Assembly: GCA_023391415.1 (NCBI GenBank)
Contig: JAEWAY010000012.1
Location: forward strand, 248,001-312,000
Length of the DNA: 64,000 nt
Direction: 5' to 3'
Origin: Bacteroidota bacterium
GTDB taxonomy: Bacteria > Bacteroidota > Bacteroidia > Cytophagales > Cytophagaceae
This document shows positions 45,401 through 54,010 of the stretch, piece after piece. The translations under genes and the position numbers were made by a program. The notes under the pieces were generated by a model. The model was not told the DNA's origin and searched no databases. It saw only the letters and a list, made by a program, of their open reading frames with translations. The first letter of the stretch is position 1. Every line of letters starts with the position of its first letter.

Positions 45401-48400
45401 TGGTACCGGTAAACTGCCCGTTGATATACCAGCGAATATCATCCGGAGCGCCTGTTCCAAGCACATCCGTCACTTCGAACACGATATCGTCTCCTTCGCA
45501 TAGTGATGTCGCTGTCAACTGAGCTATCACAAGCCGGGGAACGATTTCATCTACTACTAATGTCAGACCATCAGAAACGACGGGGGTGGCAAGCAAACAC
45601 GCGATGGAAGAATATAGCTCAACGGTCAGCTCGTCGCCGTCATTGAGTGTGGAAATGGTCAGTAAAGAATCCGTTTCACCTGTTACTTCCGTACCATTTA
45701 TATACCACGTATATACAGGGGCTGAGCCGCCATTGACTGGTTGAGCTTCGAATGAAGTTTCGACTCCGAGGCAAATTTCCGGAAGTCCTTCAATACTTAC
45801 CGAAGCTTCCAGAGGTTCCGTCAGCTCAATGGTAACTTCATTGGAATAAGCCGCGGGACAGACACCGGACGCCGCTACCCGCCTGAAAATGGTTTTCTGT
45901 GTTAACGTGGATGGTGTATGGGATACCTGACCGGCTCCAGCTATGTCGCTCCATAAATTTCCGTCTTCGCTTTGCTGCCAGCTATACAGATAGGAAGTCT
46001 GATCACCTCCGGCAGCGTCTTCCAGGCTGATGATTTCATCCGGAGCGCCGTTTTCACATATCAACTGATCAGCCCCTATTTCTCCCGGAACTACAAAGCT
46101 ATTTACTGCCACTTCAATAGTTTCGGACTGTAGTGAGCACAGTGGTTCCGCCGGATTAACTATAACGTAATACGACCCTTCTTCCGCTACTTCAAGGCTG
46201 GTCAGATTGGGGCCCTGTTGAATCAGCGTTTCTGCTTCAGGACCTTCCTTGTACCAGGCAAAGACATCTCCGCTTTTTATATCACCGGTAGCCCGAAAAA
46301 CAACAGAACCATCTTCGCAAATTATGGTATCTGCCGGAGCTATGGAAAGAGCGGCAGGTTTGGTGCACACAGCCTCCCCGCAATATATGAGATCTGTTGT
46401 CGCTCCGATAGCATTTTCACTGTGGGTCAGCAACCGCGTCCAGGCAGTATTTTTAAAAGATCCCCCGCTATTACATTCGTCAACAACAGCCGTAAACTCA
46501 TAATTTAAGGCAGTACCGTAGTCAACAGGACCGGGAAGTGTGACCGCGGACTCAACGATACCATTGCCGGCATCGACCATGGAACCGTCAGCCGAAGTAA
46601 AGAAGCGAAGTCCCGCGGGCAACGGGTCGACAATCTTTACATTAAAGGCCGCGTCAAACGCCATGGTTATATTGGAAATTTCATGAGCATTGGCAGCGTA
46701 CGGACCTTGATTATATATACCAAAGTATCCCTGCTGTACGTCCCTTATACCAGTAATGGTCACTGTAGGTAATCCGGTCGTATTAGTAAAATAAACCTCC
46801 AACGTATCTCCATGAATAGCCGCTTTCATCTTGATTTTTGAACTCGAAGTCCCTAATCCAATATTGTTTTGTTCAAAAATCTGTGTTGTTCCATTATAAA
46901 CTCTTATCCGAACAAATCCAGAAACTTCATATACCTCAAGATAGACTCCATTAGGATCATAAGGATTGCCCGCCCTATGCCTCAATGCCAGTAAAAAGCC
47001 TTTGTCTCCTTGACGATCTATATCAAAAATAGCATATCCGTCACGTCCATAGGCATAATCATAAACGGTAAGCGAAGAACTCCCGGGAAAAACCATTTTC
47101 CCACTACTAAAAGCCGGAGAATTTCCATAGGTCGTAGTCCATCCGGAATTGTCAGACAATGACGGAGTACTTATTGTTCCATGAGTTTGTACATACTCAA
47201 TAGAAAAAGTGACTTCATCGCCGACATCCACCTGCTGCTTATCCGCGACCTTTGTCATCGTAGTGGGCTTAGCCACCGGAATAATTGAGTCGCAAGTTAC
47301 TCTGACTTCTACAGAAGCGGCAACAGGCGAATCCGTATCAGACCAGATCCAGGCAGCATTGGTATAAAGCTTATCCGTTTGCGGACAGGCTCCTTTTGCT
47401 TTTACTTTATATGAAATCTGTCCTTTCATTCCGACCAGTACCACTGGCATAGTCCAGGTGATGATTTCGTAGCCGTTTGAAGTAGTAATGGTGGCGCTAA
47501 TTCCTTCAACCGTTTGATTGATAAATTCTACAAATTCGAAGCCGGTCGGAATGGTATCTACTACCGTTACATTCAGCATTTCCCGCCCCGGCAATGGGCC
47601 ATTCCCGGCCACTCTCCGCCAGGTTGTTCCGTCCCATTCTTCAATAAGCACGCCATCAAAGCTACCGGGCGGAAGGGGCTCACATACAAATCTTCCATAG
47701 GTTGTAACCGGTGTTCCATTTTCAGATCCATAGGCATAGTTGGGTGTAATAACGTGATACAGATCTTTGTCATTATTGGTTGAGACACTGGCCGCGTATG
47801 ACCAGTCATCCTGAAGTCTCCCAGGCAATTGCGAAGACGGGGTAGATTCCATTTGCACTTCGTACCAGATAGGCTCAACCTGACCTTTGTGAAGCTGAAA
47901 CTCATTGCCCAAATGAGAATATAACGTATGAGTAGGCGCCGAAATATCATTGGGAAAATACATGATAATCCGCTGATTCCATTTACCATTGGCATCCTGT
48001 CCTTCCGGAATTGGCTCGCCCTGAAACCTCAGCACTCCGGCTTCACCGGTGCGCATGTTTTTGCCAATCAGCTTCCAGCCACTCGGATTGGTCGCCGCGT
48101 CATACACCCCATTGTTGGCATTGTCCCACATATAGTATGAAGCCCGGTAGCTACCCAGATCAATGTAGGCTTCCTGTGCATCGTGCCAGTTACGGAACCG
48201 GGAAAACAACGAATAGTCGCCGGCATACATGGAATAGGTAAACGAAAAGTTAACTCCCGGCCTTCCTCCATTCAGGTATCCGGCGCTGGTAGAGTTTTCA
48301 AAATCGACATAAAAATCCAGCGTATCTCCAGGATTTATTTCCGCGGCGCCGGCCGTTTTTTCAACAGAAAGCGACCGGGTTTCCAATATATCCACACAGT

Positions 48401-50420
48401 TTAGCTGATATGTATAGGTCGCGTTGTTCGGATACTCATTGCTCTCCCAACCGGAGCCATTGGTAGCTGTAATAGTTGCCTGAATGCATATTCTTTCCTC
48501 AACAGCCGGATTCTTTACTCTGACAGAAAATGTATAGCTTCCCCTGGTGGGATCAATCCCGGTCGCCGTAGTGAAACCGGGGACTGTACCAACATCGAAA
48601 ACCAGATTATTGCCGGACAATGTACCTCCACCTGTATTGGTGACCGTATATTGACCTGAAATAGGAATAGTTATACGTACTCCGGAAGCAGCCTGAGAAC
48701 CATAGTTTCTGTATGAAACTTCATACGTAATTTCATCTCCGGCAAAAGCAAAGGTTTTATTTTTTGCTTCCATATACACTTTCATATTGGCTCCGGCAAC
48801 CATATCTTCCGGAGCATGGAGATTTCCGGATAAGGTAAGCATACCAAGCAGTCTGAACCAGCCATGAAAATATTTTGGAATACTTTCTATATACCGTTCA
48901 TCCGGATCCTCACCCACAGCAGGATTCTGATCATCCCATTTCAGCTCCAGCTGACGGTAGAGCAACGCAATAAGCTCCTCATCACCATGCGCCACTGCTG
49001 CCGGAGCAGAAGTTCCAAGGGTATAATTTGTCCAGTGTTTTCCGGTACACATGGTGCCATTGCCACCATATCCCTGCTTAAGAGTCGGAATTCCTTTCCA
49101 GAACGGAGACCCGACATCCGGAGACATACCTAACTGTTCACACTCTGGTATCGTTGGATTTCCGCTGGCATCTATCGGTCCTACTACCTTGAGAAATTCA
49201 GCAAGTCTGTCCGCATTTTTTTTCATGGCATCACTTGACCCCGACGAATAGGAATGCGTAGCAGGATCCCATATCAACTGCTGATTTCCTCGCCATATAT
49301 AATCAAGAATGGTTCTCCAGGGCATTCTGAACGATTCACCGTCACATTTCCCCTGTGTGGGATCGGTATCGGTGAATACGACAGAAGATCCATCTACGTT
49401 GAAACTCCCGGCAAATGGCAAACGTCCCTGTTCATAGGACTTTTCCATGAGCCAGTTGGATGACGCTTCCACTCTTTTGAACTGTTCGATTACCCAGGGA
49501 GTAGCTCCCTGTTCTTCCATAAACTTGGCAAATGAATGATAATACGCAGTAGCGGTATAGCTGGCAAACCCGCTCTGATTATCATAATTGGAGAAAACCT
49601 CTATGGAAGGCCATATATCAGGCCAGCGATTCTGTGTATAGCCCCAACCGGTCGTTTCTCCGAATGTATTTCCCCCTTTGGGATAGCCATCTACACCAAT
49701 ATGCCCTGTAACAAAGCCTTCGAGCACTCCGGGGCTGCCAAGCGGTTCGATCCGGGTTGTATCGGCAAAATCAGCGATGATATGATAGGCTTCTTCCAGA
49801 TAGTTCATTTCTTTGGTGCCTCCATTGCCATCATTTACCATCACTCCCGAACGACTCCCCCATTGTTTGGTGGCCATCAGCAAAGCAAGGCCGATATCCC
49901 AGTCTCCGTCAGCCGCGGCGTCACCGCTCTCTTCTTTTATAATGTATTTTCCATACCGATAGTTGGAATGGGTAATTACCCCGTCACTATATCTGGGCGC
50001 ATTGGTAACCATATCATCATGTACCCGCATCCACAGCCCGTTGAACGTAACCCGATCCGCCATATAGGCAGCGGCAAGCATGGCATAACCTTCTCCCTCC
50101 GCGCAATCATACGGACAACCATCATTTCCCCGAATATATTTAACTCCTCCGGCTTCCTGACCGGTATAATAAAAACGATTGGCCATGATCTGCCAGGCCT
50201 CCCGGATCGATTTCTCCATATCGGCATGGGTGACTCCCTGCGCGTTGTATTTGGCAAGAGATTTACCATACTGATATTCTGAAAACTGAGGAAACGGAAA
50301 CGCGGGGTTGCCAGAGTTGATATGGACCGGCACCTGAGCATGAGCAGCTCCAAGAAAAAAGATACTCAGGCATATACTCCATATTTTCTTCCAGTGTCCG
50401 GACATAAATGAATTATTCAT
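42477..50420 (-). CDS. Giant secreted GH8 glycoside hydrolase with DUF11, Ig-like and PKD modules and type B (CHU_C) T9SS tail
   Basis: 2647 residues from the ATG at 50420. An open frame reaches 50603, but a TAnnTTTG element at 50493-50500 lies within it and a signal peptide follows the ATG (MSGHWKKIWSICLSIFFLGA at 50405, five codons in). Next comes a GH8 catalytic domain (nt about 50330-48840): CAEGEGYAMLAAAYMADRV holds the likely catalytic acid Glu (residue 108), and AAADGDWDIGLALLMATKQW is the second conserved block. GH8 enzymes cut cellulose, chitosan or xylan; the substrate cannot be told. Then DUF11 modules, a lectin-like region (about 47100-46650), some 13 Ig-like modules and a PKD domain, then CHU_C (FIPNAFTPNGDGVHDTWEIT). 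It is therefore probably cell-surface or secreted through T9SS. Codon use differs from neighbours. Confidence 0.88.
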   Translation of the reverse strand: MNNSFMSGHWKKIWSICLSIFFLGAAHAQVPVHINSGNPAFPFPQFSEYQYGKSLAKYNAQGVTHADMEKSIREAWQIMANRFYYTGQEAGGVKYIRGNDGCPYDCAEGEGYAMLAAAYMADRVTFNGLWMRVHDDMVTNAPRYSDGVITHSNYRYGKYIIKEESGDAAADGDWDIGLALLMATKQWGSRSGVMVNDGNGGTKEMNYLEEAYHIIADFADTTRIEPLGSPGVLEGFVTGHIGVDGYPKGGNTFGETTGWGYTQNRWPDIWPSIEVFSNYDNQSGFASYTATAYYHSFAKFMEEQGATPWVIEQFKRVEASSNWLMEKSYEQGRLPFAGSFNVDGSSVVFTDTDPTQGKCDGESFRMPWRTILDYIWRGNQQLIWDPATHSYSSGSSDAMKKNADRLAEFLKVVGPIDASGNPTIPECEQLGMSPDVGSPFWKGIPTLKQGYGGNGTMCTGKHWTNYTLGTSAPAAVAHGDEELIALLYRQLELKWDDQNPAVGEDPDERYIESIPKYFHGWFRLLGMLTLSGNLHAPEDMVAGANMKVYMEAKNKTFAFAGDEITYEVSYRNYGSQAASGVRITIPISGQYTVTNTGGGTLSGNNLVFDVGTVPGFTTATGIDPTRGSYTFSVRVKNPAVEERICIQATITATNGSGWESNEYPNNATYTYQLNCVDILETRSLSVEKTAGAAEINPGDTLDFYVDFENSTSAGYLNGGRPGVNFSFTYSMYAGDYSLFSRFRNWHDAQEAYIDLGSYRASYYMWDNANNGVYDAATNPSGWKLIGKNMRTGEAGVLRFQGEPIPEGQDANGKWNQRIIMYFPNDISAPTHTLYSHLGNEFQLHKGQVEPIWYEVQMESTPSSQLPGRLQDDWSYAASVSTNNDKDLYHVITPNYAYGSENGTPVTTYGRFVCEPLPPGSFDGVLIEEWDGTTWRRVAGNGPLPGREMLNVTVVDTIPTGFEFVEFINQTVEGISATITTSNGYEIITWTMPVVLVGMKGQISYKVKAKGACPQTDKLYTNAAWIWSDTDSPVAASVEVRVTCDSIIPVAKPTTMTKVADKQQVDVGDEVTFSIEYVQTHGTISTPSLSDNSGWTTTYGNSPAFSSGKMVFPGSSSLTVYDYAYGRDGYAIFDIDRQGDKGFLLALRHRAGNPYDPNGVYLEVYEVSGFVRIRVYNGTTQIFEQNNIGLGTSSSKIKMKAAIHGDTLEVYFTNTTGLPTVTITGIRDVQQGYFGIYNQGPYAANAHEISNITMAFDAAFNVKIVDPLPAGLRFFTSADGSMVDAGNGIVESAVTLPGPVDYGTALNYEFTAVVDECNSGGSFKNTAWTRLLTHSENAIGATTDLIYCGEAVCTKPAALSIAPADTIICEDGSVVFRATGDIKSGDVFAWYKEGPEAETLIQQGPNLTSLEVAEEGSYYVIVNPAEPLCSLQSETIEVAVNSFVVPGEIGADQLICENGAPDEIISLEDAAGGDQTSYLYSWQQSEDGNLWSDIAGAGQVSHTPSTLTQKTIFRRVAASGVCPAAYSNEVTIELTEPLEASVSIEGLPEICLGVETSFEAQPVNGGSAPVYTWYINGTEVTGETDSLLTISTLNDGDELTVELYSSIACLLATPVVSDGLTLVVDEIVPRLVIAQLTATSLCEGDDIVFEVTDVLGTGAPDDIRWYINGQFTGTTGMTFNSTELMDQDAVYAEIISSLECASPDPVQSNQVIVEVGTLSIPEVSISATSEEICTGDPVTFSVSSQSNEGISPAYQWYINDAVVNGAVSGQFTTSALSDGDVVKVSMTSAAACLMLATAESNEIRVTVSSLLDPKVFIAIASANAGDLCEGEIVEFNITGTVAKGTDPEYQWYVNDLEIVGANDTTFASRISQGDRIYVILTTNSSCASVPEAMSDEITINALPVETPSVSITSSSSGTLCPDSTATLAVLSETATGNSPAYQWLRNGIPIVGAVSSSYIVEEPGDYSLLITSSLRCVEDPEEESNSVSIQYSLEFEVTIVADKNEICSYETIVLEAGVQPAVAIAGYEWKAGNNTVANSVNNTYATSAAAGYTVTAVDENGCSVTSDIFVVSPAIQNAVTISPAEEEVCEGGNVDLVSSVTSVSYTYTWLDNSANPIQGANGSAYRAPAGTYSLVINSGSCLDTSNVAVITERVLGRPVITGDNEPLCRSEGIRYYVQQPGTGSVYTWTVPAGATIVSGAGGSEITVDFGEQSGLVTVVETIGGNCSSERGELTITLDKCNLKADFTVDNSSFCEGSKVIFTNASVGVSSNTQYSWNFGSGASPATASGPGPHEVIYSAGGVYSPALTITDGIEDSEVKTNSIIVNRAPERPVINGPAIVCAYSNTEYAVDLAGQFEWTLLGNGTITSGVNTRSITTRFESAGAASIELIYTDPNGCVSEKAIQNIIVEDAAPVEITASATTLCVGASSNIMLQGAAGSISWYRDGSLISGQHSSVLTVSEGGEYSARISGACEQNTDVIQISLIEFSISAGDDILVDEGHSVQIHTEISHPAVEYIWTPMLPKVANPVFTPTETTVYSVTATDANGCEASDEVKITVVRPLFIPNAFTPNGDGVHDTWEITGLERYGNDVTVRIFNRWGNIVYEGRGYAFRWDGTKNGQAMPVATYYYVVELPGGVEPLTGSILLSK

Positions 50421-50492
50421 ACGTAAGGAATAATAAATACAAGAGATTGCAAAAACCGATAATGGCAGACGAAATGCTGCCGGCAGAGCTTT

Positions 50493-50500
50493 CAAATTTA
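50493..50500 (-). promoter_or_regulatory. TAnnTTTG-type -7 element for the GH8 gene
   Basis: TAAATTTG on the minus strand, about 73 bp before the ATG at 50420. A TTTTG lies upstream at a 14-bp spacing, shorter than usual. It argues that the long N-terminal extension to 50603 is not translated. Confidence 0.5.
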
Positions 50501-50675
50501 ATACTTTTTGCCTACAAAATGTAATCGTTTTGCGGCAATTGTCATAGCAAAAGTGCAAATAAAAACCCGACAAACACCATATGACATGGTTGAAAACAGT
50601 CAATAAACCAACAAATACCCAGTATGTAATTTTATAAGCGCGAACAATATTTTAAATCACTTAATTTTAAAATAT

Positions 50676-50683
50676 TATATTTG
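50676..50683 (+). promoter_or_regulatory. Possible TAnnTTTG element for the DyP module
   Basis: TATATTTG on the plus strand in an AT-rich gap, about 120 bp before the first gene of the module; no clear -33 TTG. The position is plausible but the surrounding AT richness makes a chance match possible. Confidence 0.35.
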
Positions 50684-50804
50684 TTTTACTATTTTCATGC
50701 GAAGCATGTATTATAATATCGAATGACAAAAAGTAATTTCTTTATACTATTATACTGTGATAACCTATTTTTAATCAAAAATTCTTTATACAGTTTTTCA
50801 TCTG

Positions 50805-52067
50805 ATGATCAATCAATCCCCTTTTAACTTTATCGCTGAAATACGAACTGAGGAAAAAGAAAAACTCCGGCAGCGCCTCGCCCTGATTAACAAGCATCTG
50901 GAAAGCAATCCGCTGCTGGACTTTAACCAGATTTCGACTATCCACTTCGCGAGGTTTCTGATTATTGACGAAGTAGTACGTAACAATAAACAGCTATATC
51001 CCGCCTACCTGGTACTGTCTACCAATTACGACGGCCACCTGGATCATCATTTGTCGGAGGTGCTTAAGGCCTGTGATTTCAAACAATTATTCAGCGCTTG
51101 TATTGACTATCCCGGAGATGACTCCAGCCTGTATGCCCGTATCAGCTTTCTGAAAGCCCATTCCAATTATAAAGCATACTTCTACCGGGGAACCTGGGGC
51201 AGAAGCGTACAACAGATAAAAGACGAAGAAGAAGCGCGCAAAGCGGCGGAAAACTATCTGGACGCTCATCCCGAATCGCGTCAGCTTTCTCCCAATGAGA
51301 TCAGACACCGCCTCGCCAAATACCTTTCCGACCTCGGCATGATGAAAAAATACCCGGAAATAAAACGACCCAACCTGTACAGCCCGGACAAAATATTCAT
51401 TATAGTCATATTGATCCTGCTACTTCTTCCCTTTGCGCCTCTACTGATTCTGGTATCAGGTATTGCCTTACTTTTGCTGCGCTGGCATGAAAAACAGGAT
51501 ATTTATCAGGAAGAAAAGTACAGCGAACTTGAGGACACCAAAATATTGCAGCAGCAAGAGGACCGGATCATACAAAATCAACTGACCCATCTGGTGGAGC
51601 TAAAGCCTGGCTTGTTTCGTTACCTCACACTTCGATTCGTCCTGGAATCCATTTATTTTCTTGCAAGGTTTTATTTTAACAAAGGGAAGCTCGGAAACAT
51701 AGAAACTATACACTTCGCGCGCTGGGTTATTATAGATAAGGGAAAAAGGTTATTGTTTTTCAGCAATTACGACGGAAGCTGGGAAAGTTATCTGAGTGAT
51801 TTTACCGACCGGGCATCCGCGGGGTTGACTGCTGTCTGGAGCAATACGAAAGGGTTTCCAAGATCGCGTTTTCTGATCTATGACGGCGCCAAGGACGAGC
51901 AACGATTCAAAGCATGGACTCGAAGACACCAGATCTTTACGGATGTCTGGTACAGCGCCTACAAAACGCTTACTGTTAAAAACATCAACAACAATACTGA
52001 AATCAATGAAGCTCTGTTCCGGAAAATGACCGATGATGAGCTTATGGACTTTCTCAGACGCTATTAA
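50805..52067 (+). CDS. Membrane-anchored partner of a DyP-type peroxidase, duplicated domain
   Basis: 420 residues. Two similar halves are visible: STIHFARFLIID...NYDGHLDHHLSE (about 45-85) and ETIHFARWVIID...SNYDGSWESYLSDF (about 300-345). Between them lies a hydrophobic hairpin (about 197-226, IFIIVILILLLLPFAPLLIL). The first half also has YFYRGTWGRSVQQIKDEEEA. This HFAR..ID...NYDG pattern resembles a domain I have seen beside DyP peroxidases in other bacteria, probably with the same ferredoxin-like alpha/beta fold, but I cannot name a family. The peroxidase gene starts 9 bp downstream, so they form one transcription unit and likely one complex at the membrane. Confidence 0.72.
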   Translation: MINQSPFNFIAEIRTEEKEKLRQRLALINKHLESNPLLDFNQISTIHFARFLIIDEVVRNNKQLYPAYLVLSTNYDGHLDHHLSEVLKACDFKQLFSACIDYPGDDSSLYARISFLKAHSNYKAYFYRGTWGRSVQQIKDEEEARKAAENYLDAHPESRQLSPNEIRHRLAKYLSDLGMMKKYPEIKRPNLYSPDKIFIIVILILLLLPFAPLLILVSGIALLLLRWHEKQDIYQEEKYSELEDTKILQQQEDRIIQNQLTHLVELKPGLFRYLTLRFVLESIYFLARFYFNKGKLGNIETIHFARWVIIDKGKRLLFFSNYDGSWESYLSDFTDRASAGLTAVWSNTKGFPRSRFLIYDGAKDEQRFKAWTRRHQIFTDVWYSAYKTLTVKNINNNTEINEALFRKMTDDELMDFLRRY

Positions 52068-52076
52068 CTTCGCGCT

Positions 52077-53450
52077 ATGATTACCCCTTCAGAACTCTCC
52101 GCCATACAAGGTATACTGGTACATGGATATACCAGACTACCCTATTGCAATTATCTTTTTCTCCGGGTAAATAACCGGAATGTTTTTTTGCATTGGCTTA
52201 AACAGCAGCATTTTCAGGACGCGTCAATCAAGCCTTCCGCCAATTGTCAGAATATCGCCTTTACTTCCGAAGGACTTGCTCAGCTTGGCGTTGATGTATC
52301 AGAGCATAATGGATTTTCCATTGATTTTATTCAGGGTATGGACACTCCGCATAAAAACCGAACACTCGGTGATTTCGGGCATAATGCCACAGAAAAATGG
52401 AAATGGGGAAGCAAGCAACAACCCGTGCATGTACTTCTGATGCAATTTTGCACCAGTGAAAATGAATCGCGTAATCAGCTTGATTTATTCAGGAACAGTG
52501 TCAGTCAGAATGGCATTGAGCTGGTATCCCACATATATAGCGCTTCGCTTCCTCAGGGGAAAGAACATTTTGGTTTTCAGGATGGTCTGAGCCAGCCGGA
52601 TATTAAAGGGATAAAGGATCGCGGTGTGATCGAAAATACGCTTAACCCCGGAGAATTTATATTAGGCTATCCCAATTCATACAATGTATTGCCCCTCAGT
52701 CCTACGATTGACTCATTCGACTTTGGCAAAAATGGCTCTTATATGGTTGTCCGGCAACTCGAACAGCACGTCAGACAATTCTGGGATACCATCACACGGC
52801 TCGAAAATCAGGATTTGGATCAGGCGATCCTTCTGGCCTCAAAGATGGTAGGAAGATGGCCCAACGGCAAGCCTCTGGTATTAGCTGAAAGCCAGGATAC
52901 ACCTGTTGAGGATAAAGGCATTTTTGACTTTATGTATTATGAGGAAGATAAGCATGGATACAAGTGCCCTATCGGATCTCATATTCGCAGAACAAACCCC
53001 AGAGACAGTTTTGACGACAACCCGCTGGATTCTATTGAAACCTCGAACAAGCACCGGCTTCTCAGACGAGGACGGCCTTATGGCCCTCCCATTTGTCCGG
53101 AAATGAACATAGCCAACATCATCAACGCGGAGGAAGATCAACAGGAAAGAGGGCTGGTATTCATTTGCTTCAATACGGATATATCCAGGCAGTTTGAGTT
53201 TGTACAACATACCTGGTCAAATAATCGAAAATTCGACGGACTCTATAATGATGTGGATCCCATCATGGGAGTGCAGGGCGATTACAACGAGAACATGATG
53301 GATACTACGCAATTTGAGGTACAGGCCTGTCCGTTTCGCAGACGATATCGAAATATTCCCAGTTTCGTTACCGTAAAAGGCGGTAACTATTTCTTCCTGC
53401 CAGGCATAAAAGCGATTGAGTCACTTTCCAAATCAATGGAGACGAACTAA
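52077..53450 (+). CDS. DyP-type heme peroxidase
   Basis: 457 residues. DyP peroxidases use H2O2 to oxidise dyes and phenolic or other substrates. Seen: the GXXDG-type motif as FGFQDGLSQPDIKG with the catalytic Asp, the heme-ligand region YKCPIGSHIRRTNPRDS with the proximal His, RRGRPYGPP, and RGLVFICFNTDISRQFEFVQ typical of the C-terminal half. No signal peptide or Tat motif is visible, so it is likely cytoplasmic or peripheral on the membrane through the preceding gene product. A bidirectional hairpin follows the stop. Confidence 0.93.
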   Translation: MITPSELSAIQGILVHGYTRLPYCNYLFLRVNNRNVFLHWLKQQHFQDASIKPSANCQNIAFTSEGLAQLGVDVSEHNGFSIDFIQGMDTPHKNRTLGDFGHNATEKWKWGSKQQPVHVLLMQFCTSENESRNQLDLFRNSVSQNGIELVSHIYSASLPQGKEHFGFQDGLSQPDIKGIKDRGVIENTLNPGEFILGYPNSYNVLPLSPTIDSFDFGKNGSYMVVRQLEQHVRQFWDTITRLENQDLDQAILLASKMVGRWPNGKPLVLAESQDTPVEDKGIFDFMYYEEDKHGYKCPIGSHIRRTNPRDSFDDNPLDSIETSNKHRLLRRGRPYGPPICPEMNIANIINAEEDQQERGLVFICFNTDISRQFEFVQHTWSNNRKFDGLYNDVDPIMGVQGDYNENMMDTTQFEVQACPFRRRYRNIPSFVTVKGGNYFFLPGIKAIESLSKSMETN

Positions 53451-53493
53451 AGAGGTATATAGCTATATCGTCTTTTACGCGCTTCTGGCGGTA

Positions 53494-53537
53494 AATAAAC
53501 TGAGCTTCCCCCTTATATAGGGCAAGCCCAGTTTATT
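53494..53537. terminator. Bidirectional hairpin between the DyP and lipoprotein genes
   Basis: AATAAACTG (53494-53502) pairs with CAGTTTATT (53529-53537), extended inside by CTT/AAG and CCC/GGG pairs with one mismatch. It sits between convergent genes. Confidence 0.7.
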
Positions 53538-53542
53538 GTTCT

Positions 53543-53563
53543 ATTAACTGATAATCAGTTAAT
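53543..53563. repeat. Perfect 9-bp palindrome at the end of the His-rich lipoprotein gene
   Basis: ATTAACTGA taa TCAGTTAAT, overlapping the stop codon of the minus-strand gene by a few bases. Probably a second, short hairpin in the same terminator region. Confidence 0.6.
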
Positions 53564-53978
53564 GTCCGTGACAGTGAAAGTCCACTTTTTTAGTAATTAT
53601 TTTACCGTCATGATCTAATATTCCAATTACTTCCAATTCCATATCCTGATGACCTTCTACATCATTTTCCCAGGTTTCGCTAAATTCAAGCACCTTTCCA
53701 TGGGCGTGCGCCTCTTTTATAATTTTTTCCGCATTATTCGATTTTTGACGAATAATCAGCTTATAACCATGCAATTGCTCTCCCGCCTCTATTTTACCGG
53801 AAATGGTTATAGTAGCATGATGATCAAATTGTTGTCCCGATGAGGGGGAAGTTATGGTAATGACAGCTTCTGCCGGGGGAACGTGCTGATCATCCGGCTT
53901 GGGGTCGTCCTTTTTACAAGAAGAAAAAATTACGGCTAAGGCCGCCATGCTTAACAGTGTCGTCTTAAATCTGTTCAT
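53559..53978 (-). CDS. His-rich lipoprotein, last gene of a putative metal operon
   Basis: 139 residues with a lipoprotein signal (MNRFKTTLLSMAALAVIFSSC, Cys21) followed by a Lys/Asp linker. The remaining domain has an Ig-like or DUF4625-like strand pattern (ITITSPSSGQQFDHHATITI, YKLIIRQKSNNAEKIIKEAH, DMELEVIGILDHDGKIITKK) and ends in DFHCHGH. His residues appear along the chain (DHHAT, HAHGK, EGHQD, HCHGH), a hint of metal binding. The gene is last of four on the minus strand with short gaps (32, 60 and 38 bp), after the barrel, AraC and Cys-rich small-protein genes. Function inferred only from context. Confidence 0.8.
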   Translation of the reverse strand: MNRFKTTLLSMAALAVIFSSCKKDDPKPDDQHVPPAEAVITITSPSSGQQFDHHATITISGKIEAGEQLHGYKLIIRQKSNNAEKIIKEAHAHGKVLEFSETWENDVEGHQDMELEVIGILDHDGKIITKKVDFHCHGH

Positions 53979-54010
53979 TTTTACATTTGTTTTTTAATTG
54001 TTACTTACAT

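Noticed and set aside
49536..50282. 248-codon plus-strand frame opposite the GH8 domain
   Set aside because: Antisense shadow; no promoter or family sequence, while the minus strand encodes clear GH8 motifs.
50421..50603. Longer start for the GH8 protein at 50603
   Set aside because: A TAAATTTG element lies within it, and a proper signal peptide follows the later ATG.
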